NCBI GenBank assembly: GCA_937965895.1
Contig: CALCKS010000045.1
Coordinates: forward strand, 1 to 31,738
Origin: an uncultured Campylobacter sp.
Lineage (GTDB): Bacteria > Campylobacterota > Campylobacteria > Campylobacterales > Campylobacteraceae
Length of the DNA: 31,738 bases
Direction: 5' to 3'
Shown: piece after piece, positions 1 to 8,834 of the stretch
How positions within the stretch are numbered: position 1 is the first letter of the stretch
Layout: each line of letters starts with the position of its first letter
Notes under the pieces: generated by a model
Told to the model about the DNA's origin: nothing
What the model saw: only the letters and a program-made list of their open reading frames with translations
The model's database searches: none
Position numbers and translations under genes: made by a program

Positions 1-67
1 CTTTTTTTTTGTAAAATAAGCACGGTTTTATTATGCTTAAGAAAATATTAAACTTTAAGGAGATTTG
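1..67 (+). promoter_or_regulatory. Leader and possible promoter of the ATP synthase operon
   Basis: A run of nine T residues lies at 2-10 and could be the tail of a terminator for a gene upstream of the window. A TATTAT hexamer at 29-34 (or TATGCT at 32-37) is a possible -10 element. AAGGAG at 57-62 lies 5 nt before the ATG at 68 and is a strong ribosome binding site. No clear -35 is visible, as is usual for Campylobacter sigma-70 promoters. The promoter is tentative; the ribosome binding site is firm. Confidence 0.4.
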
Positions 68-490
68 ATGTTGGAAATTAATTTGCCGTTAGTCGTCCTA
101 ACAGCAGTTATTTTTCTAGGGCTTATCGCCGTTTTAAATTCCATCCTTTACAAGCCTCTACTTAAATTTATAGACGCTAGAAATGATGCGATAAAAAACG
201 ACGAAGAGAGCGCTAGTAAAAATACGAGCGATCTTGGCGTGTACGAAGCACAGATAGAACAGCTCATAGCTGCCGCAAGAAACGAAGCCGGCAAGATCAA
301 GCAAGAGGCTATCAATGCCGCAAAAGATGCAGCCGCTAAGATAGTTAGCGAAAAGCGCGGAGTTTTGGAGGCTGATTACGATGCTTTTATTCAAAATTTA
401 AACTCTCAAAAGAGCGATTTTAGAGCTGATTTGCAGCAAAAATTGCCTGAACTTCAAGCTGCTTTAAAAGCAAAACTCGCAAGGATTTAA
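68..490 (+). CDS. atpF': ATP synthase F0 subunit b' (peripheral stalk)
   Basis: This is one of two b-type stalk subunits that tether the F1 head to the membrane part of ATP synthase. It has one N-terminal membrane helix (about residues 4-26), followed by a short motif typical of b subunits (YKPLLKFIDARNDAI) and a long charged Ala/Glu/Lys-rich coiled coil to the C-terminus. A TTG codon lies just upstream at 65, but the ATG at 68 has AAGGAG at the right distance, so I start there (140 aa). The next gene begins 1 nt after its stop. The c and a subunits (atpE, atpB) are not here; in Campylobacter they are encoded elsewhere. A b'/b pair forming a heterodimeric stalk is the usual arrangement in this group. 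Confidence 0.9.
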   Translation: MLEINLPLVVLTAVIFLGLIAVLNSILYKPLLKFIDARNDAIKNDEESASKNTSDLGVYEAQIEQLIAAARNEAGKIKQEAINAAKDAAAKIVSEKRGVLEADYDAFIQNLNSQKSDFRADLQQKLPELQAALKAKLARI

Positions 491-491
491 T

Positions 492-989
492 ATGAAAAGC
501 AAAATTTTACTTTTATTATGTCCTTTTGTTTTAATGGCGGACGGCGGATACGACATCGTGCCTAGGACGATAAACTTTATCGTTTTTGCCGCGATTTTGT
601 ATTATTTTATAGCGAACCCTATCAAAAATGCCTACAAAGGAAGAATCGCCGGTATCGCGGCGAGACTTGATAATATCGAGCAAAAACTAAAAGACTCAAA
701 AGCCAAAAAAGACGACGCTCTAAGGCGCGTAGAAGAGGCTAAAGCAAATGCGGCTAGCCTAGTAGAAACGGCTAGAAAAGAGGCTGTTTTGATCTCTGAG
801 CGTATCAAAGAAGAAACCAGACAAGAGGTCGCAAATTTAGAAAAAAGCTTCCAAGACCAAAAAGAATTTGAAAAAAGACGCATGGTTAAGTCCGTTGTGG
901 GCGAAATTTTAAATGAAATTTTTGCAAGCGACAGCGTCAAAATGGATCAAAGCGAGCTTATCAATATCATGCTTAAAAGGGTCGGCTAA
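492..989 (+). CDS. atpF: ATP synthase F0 subunit b (peripheral stalk)
   Basis: This is the second stalk subunit, 165 aa. The first 16 residues are hydrophobic and signal-peptide-like, ending near LMADGG. They are followed by a second hydrophobic segment (about 28-43, containing INFIVFAAILYYF) and a long heptad-like charged coiled coil. The family core is the second helix plus the coiled coil; the extra N-terminal segment resembles the longer N-termini I recall for epsilonproteobacterial b subunits. Its stop overlaps the atpH start by one base (TAATG), so the two are almost certainly translated together. The protein is inferred to pair with b' and bind the delta subunit on top of F1. Confidence 0.9.
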   Translation: MKSKILLLLCPFVLMADGGYDIVPRTINFIVFAAILYYFIANPIKNAYKGRIAGIAARLDNIEQKLKDSKAKKDDALRRVEEAKANAASLVETARKEAVLISERIKEETRQEVANLEKSFQDQKEFEKRRMVKSVVGEILNEIFASDSVKMDQSELINIMLKRVG

Positions 990-1519
990 TGAAAGAACTT
1001 ATCGCAAAAAAATACGTAAAAGCCCTAGTTAGCGACCTTAGCAAAGATGAGTTTAATATCTTTACCGCCAAGCTACAAGAGATCGCAAACGCATTCGCAA
1101 ATGAAAAATTTCAAAATATCATCGTTTCGCCGAATTTAAAAAATAGCCAAAAAGCGGATTTTGTTCTATCTTTAGTCGGTGAGGCGGATCAGAAATTTGT
1201 AAATTTCATAAAGCTACTCGGTGAAAATAAAAGACTTGATATTTTGCCTAATATCGTTTCGGAGCTTTTAGCGCAAAAATCAAAAATGGACAATGTTTTT
1301 TACGGTAAAATTTACGGCGGCTCGCAGATAAGCCAGGCTCAAATTTCGGAGCTTGAAAGCAGCTTTTCTAAGAGATTTAACGCAAAAATCATTTTAGAGG
1401 CGGTAAAAAGCGATTACAACGGTATTAAGATCGAACTAGACGATTTGGGCGTAGAGGCTAGCTTTTCGGTAGATAGGCTAAAAGCCCAAATGAGCGAATA
1501 CATATTAAAAGCAATATAA
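989..1519 (+). CDS. atpH: ATP synthase F1 subunit delta
   Basis: Subunit delta (OSCP in mitochondria) clamps the top of the alpha/beta hexamer to the b/b' stalk. The 176-residue length fits the family. The N-terminus has the usual opening (KKYVKALV) with a helical domain. The C-terminal domain contains the conserved pattern around YNGIKIELDDLGVEASFSVDRL, near residues 148-168, which corresponds to the family G-x-hydrophobic-D-x-S/R-hydrophobic strand motif. It starts at an ATG overlapping the atpF stop. The following atpA start is 12 nt downstream with its own ribosome binding site. It is encoded in the expected place between b and alpha. Confidence 0.93.
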   Translation: MKELIAKKYVKALVSDLSKDEFNIFTAKLQEIANAFANEKFQNIIVSPNLKNSQKADFVLSLVGEADQKFVNFIKLLGENKRLDILPNIVSELLAQKSKMDNVFYGKIYGGSQISQAQISELESSFSKRFNAKIILEAVKSDYNGIKIELDDLGVEASFSVDRLKAQMSEYILKAI

Positions 1520-1531
1520 AGGAGAAAAAGC

Positions 1532-3049
1532 GTGAGTGCAAAAATAAAAGCAGATGAAATTAGCGCCATCATCAAGGAAAGGATTGAAAATTTCAGCCTT
1601 AACGTTGATGTGAACGAGACGGGCAAAGTTATATCCGTAGCCGACGGCGTTGCTAACGTTTACGGCCTAAAAAACGTTATGGCCGGCGAGATGGTCGAGT
1701 TTGAGAACGGCGAAAAAGGCATGGCTCTAAACCTTGAGGAGAGCAGCGTCGGTATCGTTATTTTGGGCAAAACAGACGGTATCAAAGAGGGTTCGAGTGT
1801 AAAACGCCTAGCTAAGCTTTTGCGCGTTCCTGTGGGCGATGCTTTGATAGGCCGCGTCGTAAACTCGCTCGGCGAGCCGATAGATGCTAAAGGCCCGATC
1901 GAAGCTAGCGAGACTAGATTCGTCGAGGAAAAAGCAAAAGGCATCATGGCTAGAAAGAGCGTTCACGAGCCGCTTCAAACTGGTATCAAAGCTATCGACG
2001 CGCTAGTGCCGATCGGCCGCGGACAACGCGAGCTCATCATCGGCGACCGCCAAACAGGCAAAACTACCGTCGCGATAGATACCATCATCAACCAAAAAGG
2101 TCAAGACGTTATTTGTATCTATGTCGCGATCGGACAAAAACAATCAACAGTCGCGCAAGTTGTTAAAAAACTCGAAGAGTACGGTGCTATGGAGTATACC
2201 ATCGTCGTAAATGCAGGCGCTTCAGACGCTGCCGCACTTCAGTACCTAGCTCCTTATGCGGGCGTAACAATGGGCGAATATTTTAGAGACAACTCTCGTC
2301 ACGCCCTAATCATCTATGACGATCTTTCAAAGCACGCCGTCGCATACCGCGAAATGAGCTTGATTCTTCGCAGACCGCCGGGTCGTGAAGCTTATCCTGG
2401 CGACGTTTTCTACCTACACTCTCGCTTGCTAGAGCGCGCATCTAAGCTAAACGATAAGCTAGGCGCAGGTTCTCTAACGGCTCTTCCTATTATCGAGACG
2501 CAAGCTGGCGACGTTTCTGCGTATATTCCGACAAACGTTATTTCTATCACCGACGGTCAAATTTTCCTTGAGTCTGACTTATTTAACTCAGGTATCCGCC
2601 CTGCGATCAATGTCGGTCTTTCGGTTTCTCGCGTCGGCGGTGCGGCTCAGATAAAGGCAACCAAACAAGTTTCTGGAACATTAAGACTTGACCTTGCGCA
2701 ATACCGCGAGCTTCAAGCGTTTGCGCAGTTTGCGAGCGACCTTGACGAGAGTTCGAGAAAACAGCTCGAGCGCGGTCAGAGGATGGTCGAGGTATTAAAA
2801 CAGCCTCCTTATAGCCCACTAGCCGTTGAAAAGCAAGTCGTTATCATCTTTGCCGGTACGAAAGGCTACCTAGATGACATCCCGACTGTAGCGGTTACAA
2901 AATTTGAAGCCGAGCTTTATCCTTATATAGAGGCGAAATATCCTGAGATTTTCGAGCAAATTCGAACTAAAAAAGCACTTGACAAAGAAATCGAGGAGCT
3001 TTTGCATAAGGCGCTAAAAGACTTTAAAGCGACGTTTGCCGCTAACTAA
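1532..3049 (+). CDS. atpA: ATP synthase F1 subunit alpha
   Basis: This is the non-catalytic nucleotide-binding subunit of F1, 505 aa, the standard length. Visible features are the beta-barrel N-terminal domain (GKVISVADGVANVYG), the Walker A loop GDRQTGKTT near residue 170, the Walker B region ALIIYDDLSKHA, and the alpha signature PAINVGLSVSRVGGAAQ near residues 367-383. The start is GTG, supported by AAAGGAG at 1518-1524, 7 nt upstream. There is no sign of truncation. It forms the alternating ring with AtpD. Confidence 0.98.
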   Translation: MSAKIKADEISAIIKERIENFSLNVDVNETGKVISVADGVANVYGLKNVMAGEMVEFENGEKGMALNLEESSVGIVILGKTDGIKEGSSVKRLAKLLRVPVGDALIGRVVNSLGEPIDAKGPIEASETRFVEEKAKGIMARKSVHEPLQTGIKAIDALVPIGRGQRELIIGDRQTGKTTVAIDTIINQKGQDVICIYVAIGQKQSTVAQVVKKLEEYGAMEYTIVVNAGASDAAALQYLAPYAGVTMGEYFRDNSRHALIIYDDLSKHAVAYREMSLILRRPPGREAYPGDVFYLHSRLLERASKLNDKLGAGSLTALPIIETQAGDVSAYIPTNVISITDGQIFLESDLFNSGIRPAINVGLSVSRVGGAAQIKATKQVSGTLRLDLAQYRELQAFAQFASDLDESSRKQLERGQRMVEVLKQPPYSPLAVEKQVVIIFAGTKGYLDDIPTVAVTKFEAELYPYIEAKYPEIFEQIRTKKALDKEIEELLHKALKDFKATFAAN

Positions 3050-3058
3050 GGCTAGAAT

Positions 3059-3943
3059 ATGTCAAATTTAAAAGATATAAAACGAAAGATCAAGAGCGTC
3101 CAAAACACTCAAAAGACGACGCGCGCGATGAAGCTGGTATCTACGGCTAAACTTCGCAAGGCTGAAGAAGCAGCTCGTCACTCTAGGGTTTATGCGCTCA
3201 AGATCAACGAGGTTTTATCTGAAATCGCCTATAAGATCAATCAATATCGCTCCGTAAACGCCGAGAGTAAATTTTTCGACGTTAAGGAGAATATCGAGAA
3301 GGTCGATATTATATTCGTTACCGCAGACAAGGGTCTTTGCGGCGGTTTTAATATTCAGACCATCAAAACCGTTAGAAATATGATTAACGAATTTAAGGCG
3401 AAAAAAGTAAAGATAAGACTTCGCGCGGTAGGTAAAAAAGGTATAGAATTTTTTAGCTTCCAGGGTATAAATTTGCTTGAAAAATATGTCGGCGTGAGTT
3501 CGTCTCCAACCTATGAGAAAGCTCAAAATATCATAAAAGACGCGATAGACGACTTTATAAGCGGTGTGACTGATAAAGTTATTTTGGTACATAACGGCTA
3601 TAATAATATGATCTCGCAGCAAATTCGCATAAACGACATCGTTCCGGTCGAGCCGCCGAAACTCGTCGAAGTGGAGACGAATTCTTTGATGGAATTTGAA
3701 CCGAGCGATGACGGCAAAATTTTAAACGAACTACTTACGAAGTATTTCGAGTATAGTATGTATTACGCTTTAGTTGATAGCCTTGCGGCAGAGCACAGCG
3801 CTAGAATGCAGGCGATGGATAATGCGACTAATAACGCCAAAGAGCGCGTCGCACAGCTAAAACTATCGTATAACAAGGCTCGCCAAGAGTCTATCACCAC
3901 TGAGCTTATCGAGATCATCAGTGGCGTCGAATCAATGAAATAA
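3059..3943 (+). CDS. atpG: ATP synthase F1 subunit gamma
   Basis: This is the central rotor shaft of F1, 294 aa. The N-terminal helix (LKDIKRKIKSVQNTQKTTRAM) and the C-terminal helix (RMQAMDNATNNAKE) carry the family's conserved residues; these two helices form the antiparallel coiled coil that turns inside the alpha/beta hexamer. The middle Rossmann-like domain contains the motif DKGLCGGFN near residues 91-99. It sits between alpha and beta as in nearly all atp operons. The start ATG follows atpA after 9 nt. Confidence 0.97.
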   Translation: MSNLKDIKRKIKSVQNTQKTTRAMKLVSTAKLRKAEEAARHSRVYALKINEVLSEIAYKINQYRSVNAESKFFDVKENIEKVDIIFVTADKGLCGGFNIQTIKTVRNMINEFKAKKVKIRLRAVGKKGIEFFSFQGINLLEKYVGVSSSPTYEKAQNIIKDAIDDFISGVTDKVILVHNGYNNMISQQIRINDIVPVEPPKLVEVETNSLMEFEPSDDGKILNELLTKYFEYSMYYALVDSLAAEHSARMQAMDNATNNAKERVAQLKLSYNKARQESITTELIEIISGVESMK

Positions 3944-3956
3944 TTAAGGAGTATGG

Positions 3957-5354
3957 ATGAAAGGTATCATTTCTCAGGTAATGGGTCCGGTAGTCGACGT
4001 CGATTTCACGGATTATTTACCCAAGATCAACGAAGCCGTCGAAGTAAATTTCGAGGTTGAGGGCAAGCAAAATAGACTTGTGCTAGAGGTTGCCGCACAC
4101 CTTGGCGATAACCGCGTAAGAACGATCGCCATGGATATGAGTGAAGGCTTAACTAGAGGCCTTGAGGCTACGGCTTTTGGCGCGCCTATTAGCGTTCCGG
4201 TTGGCGAAAAAGTTTTAGGCAGAATTTTCAACGTCGTCGGCGATCTAATCGACGAAGGCGAGGGTGTAGAATTTGACAAAAAATGGTCTATCCACCGCGA
4301 TCCTCCACCGTTTGAAGAGCAAAGCACAAAAAGTGAAATTTTTGAAACAGGCATAAAGGTAGTTGACCTTTTGGCTCCTTATGCAAAGGGAGGCAAGGTT
4401 GGACTATTCGGCGGTGCTGGCGTTGGCAAAACTGTTATTATCATGGAGCTTATCCACAACGTTGCATTTAAACACAGCGGTTACTCTGTATTTGCAGGTG
4501 TTGGCGAGAGAACGCGCGAAGGAAACGACCTTTATCACGAGATGAAAGAAAGTAACGTTTTGGATAAAGTTGCCTTGTGCTACGGCCAAATGAACGAGCC
4601 ACCAGGGGCAAGAAACCGTATCGCTCTAACAGGTCTTACAATGGCTGAGTATTTCCGCGACGAGATGGGACTTGACGTTTTGATGTTTATCGACAATATC
4701 TTCCGTTTCTCTCAGTCGGGTGCAGAGATGTCGGCGCTTCTTGGACGTATCCCGTCAGCCGTTGGTTATCAGCCGACTTTGGCGAGCGAAATGGGTAAAT
4801 TCCAAGAGAGAATTACGTCAACCAAAAAAGGTTCAATCACGTCGGTTCAGGCTGTTTACGTTCCTGCGGATGACCTTACCGACCCGGCTCCTGCAACCGT
4901 TTTCGCACACCTTGATGCGACTACCGTTTTAAACAGAGCTATCGCAGAAAAAGGAATTTATCCTGCGGTTGACCCGCTTGATTCGACATCAAGAATGCTT
5001 GATCCTCAAATTTTGGGTGGTGAGCACTATAAAGTAGCTCGCGGTGTACAGGCGGTTTTACAAAAATACAAAGACCTTCAAGATATCATCGCTATCCTTG
5101 GTATGGACGAGCTTAGCGAAGAAGATAAGGTCACGGTTGACCGCGCTAGAAAGATTGAGAGATTTTTATCTCAGCCGTTCTTTGTTGCAGAGGTGTTTAC
5201 GGGAAGCCCCGGTAAATATGTAAGCCTTGAGGAAAATATTGCCGGTTTTAAGGGAATTTTGGAAGGCAAATATGATGATTTGCCGGAAAACGCATTTTAT
5301 ATGGTAGGAAACATCGACGAAGCGATAGCGAAAGCCGAGAAACTTAAAGCCTAA
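3957..5354 (+). CDS. atpD: ATP synthase F1 subunit beta (catalytic)
   Basis: This is the catalytic subunit that makes or hydrolyses ATP, 465 aa. The Walker A loop is GGAGVGKTV near residue 152, followed by the catalytic glutamate region GVGERTREGND and the Walker B strand DVLMFIDNIFRF. The DELSEEDKVTV motif near residue 382 is the DELSEED segment that interacts with gamma and epsilon. AAGGAG at 3947-3952 fixes the ATG at 3957; an ATG at 3953 is out of frame. The sequence is complete and highly conserved. Confidence 0.98.
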   Translation: MKGIISQVMGPVVDVDFTDYLPKINEAVEVNFEVEGKQNRLVLEVAAHLGDNRVRTIAMDMSEGLTRGLEATAFGAPISVPVGEKVLGRIFNVVGDLIDEGEGVEFDKKWSIHRDPPPFEEQSTKSEIFETGIKVVDLLAPYAKGGKVGLFGGAGVGKTVIIMELIHNVAFKHSGYSVFAGVGERTREGNDLYHEMKESNVLDKVALCYGQMNEPPGARNRIALTGLTMAEYFRDEMGLDVLMFIDNIFRFSQSGAEMSALLGRIPSAVGYQPTLASEMGKFQERITSTKKGSITSVQAVYVPADDLTDPAPATVFAHLDATTVLNRAIAEKGIYPAVDPLDSTSRMLDPQILGGEHYKVARGVQAVLQKYKDLQDIIAILGMDELSEEDKVTVDRARKIERFLSQPFFVAEVFTGSPGKYVSLEENIAGFKGILEGKYDDLPENAFYMVGNIDEAIAKAEKLKA

Positions 5355-5370
5355 ATTTAAAGGAAAAGTA

Positions 5371-5760
5371 ATGAGTAAATTACATTTAGAAATCGTTACG
5401 CCTGAGGGTTTAGTGTTTTCAAACGATATTAAAAGCGTAGTTTTGCCAGGCAGTGAAGGCGAGTTTGGTGTTTTGCCTGGACACGCCTCACTTATCTCGC
5501 TTTTAAAGGCCGGTGTTATTGATATCGAGAGCGAAGATAAAAGCCATGATGCCGTCGCGATAAACTGGGGATATGCCGAGATAAACGAGGGTAAGGCGAC
5601 CATCCTTGCCGACGGTGCCGTTCACGTGTCTGGAAATTCTGAGAGCGAGATAGCAAATTCATTGCAAAAGGCGAAGGATCTGATCGCTAGCATGAGCAGC
5701 GAGAACAACGCTATGGCCGCTGCCGTAGCAAAACTAGATAGTATGGCTCGGACAAGATAG
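5371..5760 (+). CDS. atpC: ATP synthase F1 subunit epsilon
   Basis: This is the rotor-foot subunit of F1 that also inhibits ATP hydrolysis, 129 aa. The N-terminal beta-sandwich has the family pattern LHLEIVTPEGLVFS and GEFGVLPGHASLIS, with a helical C-terminal tail that is Ala-rich and ends in ARTR. AAAGGA precedes the ATG. The last base of its TAG stop is the first base of the GTG start of the tolQ-like gene, so this is not the end of the transcription unit. Confidence 0.95.
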   Translation: MSKLHLEIVTPEGLVFSNDIKSVVLPGSEGEFGVLPGHASLISLLKAGVIDIESEDKSHDAVAINWGYAEINEGKATILADGAVHVSGNSESEIANSLQKAKDLIASMSSENNAMAAAVAKLDSMARTR

Positions 5761-6341
5761 TGGCTGGGCTTGATATTTTTTTGAACTACTTATCAAGAAG
5801 TAGTTTTATCACTATATTCGTACTTAGTTGGCTCTCTTTTTATTTCATAATAAGCCTTACCATACTTTTGTCTCGTATGGCAGGGCTTAGCTCTTGGCAA
5901 AAAAAAGAGCAAAATGCGCTTGAGTCGCTGTTAATGGGCGGCTCTAAACATACTCTAAACGACTCTGTTTTAAAAAGATTCGTAAGTGGCTCCGTGTCCA
6001 AAGAAAAGCTTTCGGTTGCCGTTAGTATCTCGGAAAGAAATGCCACTAGCGGCATCACTTGGCTTAGCATCATCGCCTCTACATCGCCTTTTATCGGACT
6101 TTTCGGTACGGTTGTTTCTATCTTGGAGACATTTTCTCAGCTTGGTCAAGGCGGAGGGAATTCGTCGTTAGGAGTTATTGCTCCAGCTATTAGTGAGGCT
6201 CTCGTGGCTACCGGAGCAGGTATATTTGTAGCAATTCCCGCTTATACGTTTAGCTTGCTTATCAAACGAAAAGCTTATGAACTCATGGGCGTCATCAGGC
6301 GCGAAGTCGATATCCTAGTAACGCTTAAAGAAGATCAATGA
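5760..6341 (+). CDS. tolQ: TolQ/ExbB-type proton channel protein
   Basis: MotA/TolQ/ExbB family proton-channel subunit, 193 aa. I see three hydrophobic helices: about residues 15-38, 97-121 (with TSPFIGLFGTVVSIL) and 138-165 (with SEALVATGAGIFVAIPA). The last two carry the conserved family residues lining the proton path. It pairs with the next gene (TolR/ExbD) and drives TolA. The start is GTG, sharing its first base with the atpC stop. There is no clear ribosome binding site, so translational coupling to atpC is likely. Older Campylobacter annotation calls this exbB; its place beside tolB and pal makes the Tol role more likely. Confidence 0.88.
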   Translation: MAGLDIFLNYLSRSSFITIFVLSWLSFYFIISLTILLSRMAGLSSWQKKEQNALESLLMGGSKHTLNDSVLKRFVSGSVSKEKLSVAVSISERNATSGITWLSIIASTSPFIGLFGTVVSILETFSQLGQGGGNSSLGVIAPAISEALVATGAGIFVAIPAYTFSLLIKRKAYELMGVIRREVDILVTLKEDQ

Positions 6342-6730
6342 TAAATCTCGACGAAACTCCGGAGCTAAACATAACTCCGCTCGTGGATATCATGCTTGTT
6401 TTGCTGGCGATCCTTATGGTTACGACGCCTACTATCGTTTATGAGGAGCAAATTTTGCTACCGGACGGCTCAAAAACTAAAACATCCTCGGCTCAAAAAA
6501 AAGATTTGACTGTTATCGTTGATGCCACAAAAAAGGTTAGAATAGATCAAAATACCATGAATTTGCGCGAACTTCCTGACAATATAGTGCTTATCGGGGC
6601 AAAATACGATAAAAACTCGCCTGTTTATATTAAGGCCGACAAAAGCCTCATATACGATGATGTGATGTTTGTTTTAAAGAGTGTAAAAAACGCAGGCTTT
6701 ACAAAGGTGGCGCTCCAAACTAATGGATAA
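6338..6730 (+). CDS. tolR: TolR/ExbD-type motor protein
   Basis: ExbD/TolR family inner-membrane protein, 130 aa, with a single N-terminal membrane helix (about residues 13-31). The conserved PLVDIMLVLLAILMV segment contains the proton-carrying aspartate. A small periplasmic domain follows (residues 45-130). It overlaps the tolQ stop by 4 nt (ATGA) and the tolA start by 8 nt, so the three are one translation-coupled motor unit. The partner proteins are the TolQ-like channel upstream and the TolA-like protein downstream. Confidence 0.88.
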   Translation: MINLDETPELNITPLVDIMLVLLAILMVTTPTIVYEEQILLPDGSKTKTSSAQKKDLTVIVDATKKVRIDQNTMNLRELPDNIVLIGAKYDKNSPVYIKADKSLIYDDVMFVLKSVKNAGFTKVALQTNG

Positions 6731-7547
6731 ATTTGATCTCAAATTTAACACTTCCGGTTACTTCTTACTATCGGCTTTTCTTTACCTTTGTATCATAAGC
6801 GGTATTTTTATTAAGCTTACTTATTTTAAAGAAGAGCCGAAAAAATACACCGATACTAAAGATGCCTTTATGGATATTATGATAGTTGAGCGCGAGCCCG
6901 ACATCACCGTAAAAGCACCTGAGCCTAAAAAAGAGATTGTAAAAGAGGAAAAACCTCAACCGGTAAAGGAAGAGGTTAAAAAAGAAGAGCCAAAGCCGAA
7001 CACTACAAACAAGCCGCCTGAACCGGATCCTGCACCGCCAAAACCTGAAGAAAAAAAGATCGAAGAGCCAAATTTAAAGGATTTATTCGGCAGTATCGAC
7101 ACCTCTAAACTAAAAGAAGATAAGGTTGCCAAGAAAAAAGAGCAACCAAAAGAGCAAAGTCGTAAAAAACCGGAAAAAGTCCAGATAACGAGCCAGCAAA
7201 AAAAAGCTAGCGACGTTATAAATGCGCTTACCTTAGATCAGGTTGCCAAGACTCCAAAGTCGCAAATGACAGGCGAATACAACGAATACTTCGGTATGAT
7301 TAGTAGAATTTTGCAGAGTAAATGGAGTGCTTATAAGGCCGATTCTACCGATGAGGCGGAGGTTGAGATCGTCATTGGCATTGATGGATCGTTTAGTTAC
7401 GATATAAAAAAGTTATCGTATAATAGCGAATTTAATAACAAAGTTAGGGATTTCTTGCAAAGTATGACTTTTGAGAAATTTCCGCCGCCTACCCAGATAG
7501 GCAGAGCCGTTAGGCTCGGAACCAAACTAGAAGACAAACTAGAATAA
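6723..7547 (+). CDS. tolA: TolA/TonB-like envelope-spanning protein
   Basis: This 274-aa protein has the TolA/TonB layout. It has a short cytoplasmic start, one membrane helix (about residues 12-31), a Pro/Glu/Lys-rich periplasm-spanning linker (about 55-165, many KEE, EPK and PPK tracts), and a compact C-terminal domain (about 185-274). The C-terminal domain has a TonB/TolA-like pattern (AEVEIVIGIDGSFSYDI, then FPPPTQIGRAVRLG). It likely transmits the TolQR force to TolB and Pal at the outer membrane. Family-level assignment is secure; choosing TolA over TonB rests on the adjacent tolB and pal. Confidence 0.85.
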   Translation: MDKFDLKFNTSGYFLLSAFLYLCIISGIFIKLTYFKEEPKKYTDTKDAFMDIMIVEREPDITVKAPEPKKEIVKEEKPQPVKEEVKKEEPKPNTTNKPPEPDPAPPKPEEKKIEEPNLKDLFGSIDTSKLKEDKVAKKKEQPKEQSRKKPEKVQITSQQKKASDVINALTLDQVAKTPKSQMTGEYNEYFGMISRILQSKWSAYKADSTDEAEVEIVIGIDGSFSYDIKKLSYNSEFNNKVRDFLQSMTFEKFPPPTQIGRAVRLGTKLEDKLE

Positions 7548-7557
7548 TGGAGGAAAA

Positions 7558-8832
7558 ATGAAGAAAATTTTACTTTTTCTTGCTTTTACCAGTTGGCTTT
7601 TTGCTGTTGATGCAACTATTTCGGTCGTCAACAAAGGCTTAGCCCTACCAAAAATCGTGCTTCAAGACGCTACAACGGCTGTCGGCGATCAGGCTTTTAA
7701 AAGCAAATTTCATAAAATTATGTTGGGCGACTTGAAGGTCAGCTCTGATTTTGAGGTTGTGGACGAATATATCGCCAGTAGCTATGAAGGCGACTCGAAT
7801 ACGAACGTGATGAGCGAAAAGGGTGCGCAGCTTATATTTAGATACGCGCTTGAGGGCTCTGCAAACTCGCCTCTAACCCTCAGGGTTAAGCTAATTAATG
7901 CAAAAACGGCAACCACTCAGTATGAGAAAATTTACAATATGAACGACGGGGCAAAGTATCCATTTATCGCACACAAAGCGATAGTTGAGCTCATTAACGA
8001 GCTAAAAATGCCGCCTGTAAACTGGATGGAGAAATTTATCATCTTTGCCAAAGGAACCGGTTCAAAGCAAAGCGAGATCGTTATAGCCGACTACACTTTG
8101 ACCTACCAAAAAGTACTTGTTCGCGGCGGTTTGAATATATTTCCTAAATGGGTAGGAGCTAATCAGAGCGCGTTTTACTACTCTGATTACAGCGGTAAAA
8201 ACTTAGTTCTTTATAGATACGATGTTGCGAGCGGCCAAAAAACTAAAATTTTAGATAGCAAGGGAGGTATGCTTATAGCCTCTGACGTTAGTCAAAGCGG
8301 AGATAAAATTTTGTTAACTATGGCTCCACAAGATCAGCCTGATATCTATATATATGATCTAAATTCAAAAAGGCTATCTCAGGTAACCAACTATAGCGGT
8401 ATAGACGTTAATGGCAACTTTGTCGACGGCGATAGACGCGTAGTTTTCGTTTCTGATAGACTCGGCTATCCTAACGTTTTCGCGCAAAACGTCGATGGAA
8501 GCGGCTTTGAGCAGTTGGTCTATCACGGCAAAAACAACAACTCCGTTAGTACCTATCAAAACTATATAGTTTATTCTAGTAGAGAAGACGGCAAGAGTAG
8601 CTTTGGAACGAGAGATTTTAACATTTACATGATCTCTACGCAGACTGATTACATCAGACAGCTTACCGCAAGCGGTAAAAACTTATACCCTAGATTTTCT
8701 AGCGACGGGCAAAGCGTAGTGTTTATAAAAGAGCTTGGAGGACAGAGTTCACTTGGTATAATTCGCGTAAACGAGAACAAAAGTTTCCAATTTCCGTTAA
8801 AAATCGGCAAAATTCAGTCTATTGATTGGTAA
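7558..8832 (+). CDS. tolB: Tol-Pal periplasmic beta-propeller protein TolB
   Basis: TolB, 424 aa. It has a Sec signal peptide (MKKILLFLAFTSWLFA, cleavage near residue 16), an N-terminal alpha/beta domain (about 20-160) and a C-terminal six-bladed propeller. The propeller shows repeated strands of the WD40-like PD40 type (for example GDKILLTMAPQDQPDIYIYDL and DGDRRVVFVSDRLG). It acts in the periplasm between TolA and Pal. GGAGG directly precedes the ATG. The 424-residue length is normal for the family. Confidence 0.93.
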   Translation: MKKILLFLAFTSWLFAVDATISVVNKGLALPKIVLQDATTAVGDQAFKSKFHKIMLGDLKVSSDFEVVDEYIASSYEGDSNTNVMSEKGAQLIFRYALEGSANSPLTLRVKLINAKTATTQYEKIYNMNDGAKYPFIAHKAIVELINELKMPPVNWMEKFIIFAKGTGSKQSEIVIADYTLTYQKVLVRGGLNIFPKWVGANQSAFYYSDYSGKNLVLYRYDVASGQKTKILDSKGGMLIASDVSQSGDKILLTMAPQDQPDIYIYDLNSKRLSQVTNYSGIDVNGNFVDGDRRVVFVSDRLGYPNVFAQNVDGSGFEQLVYHGKNNNSVSTYQNYIVYSSREDGKSSFGTRDFNIYMISTQTDYIRQLTASGKNLYPRFSSDGQSVVFIKELGGQSSLGIIRVNENKSFQFPLKIGKIQSIDW

Positions 8833-8834
8833 TA

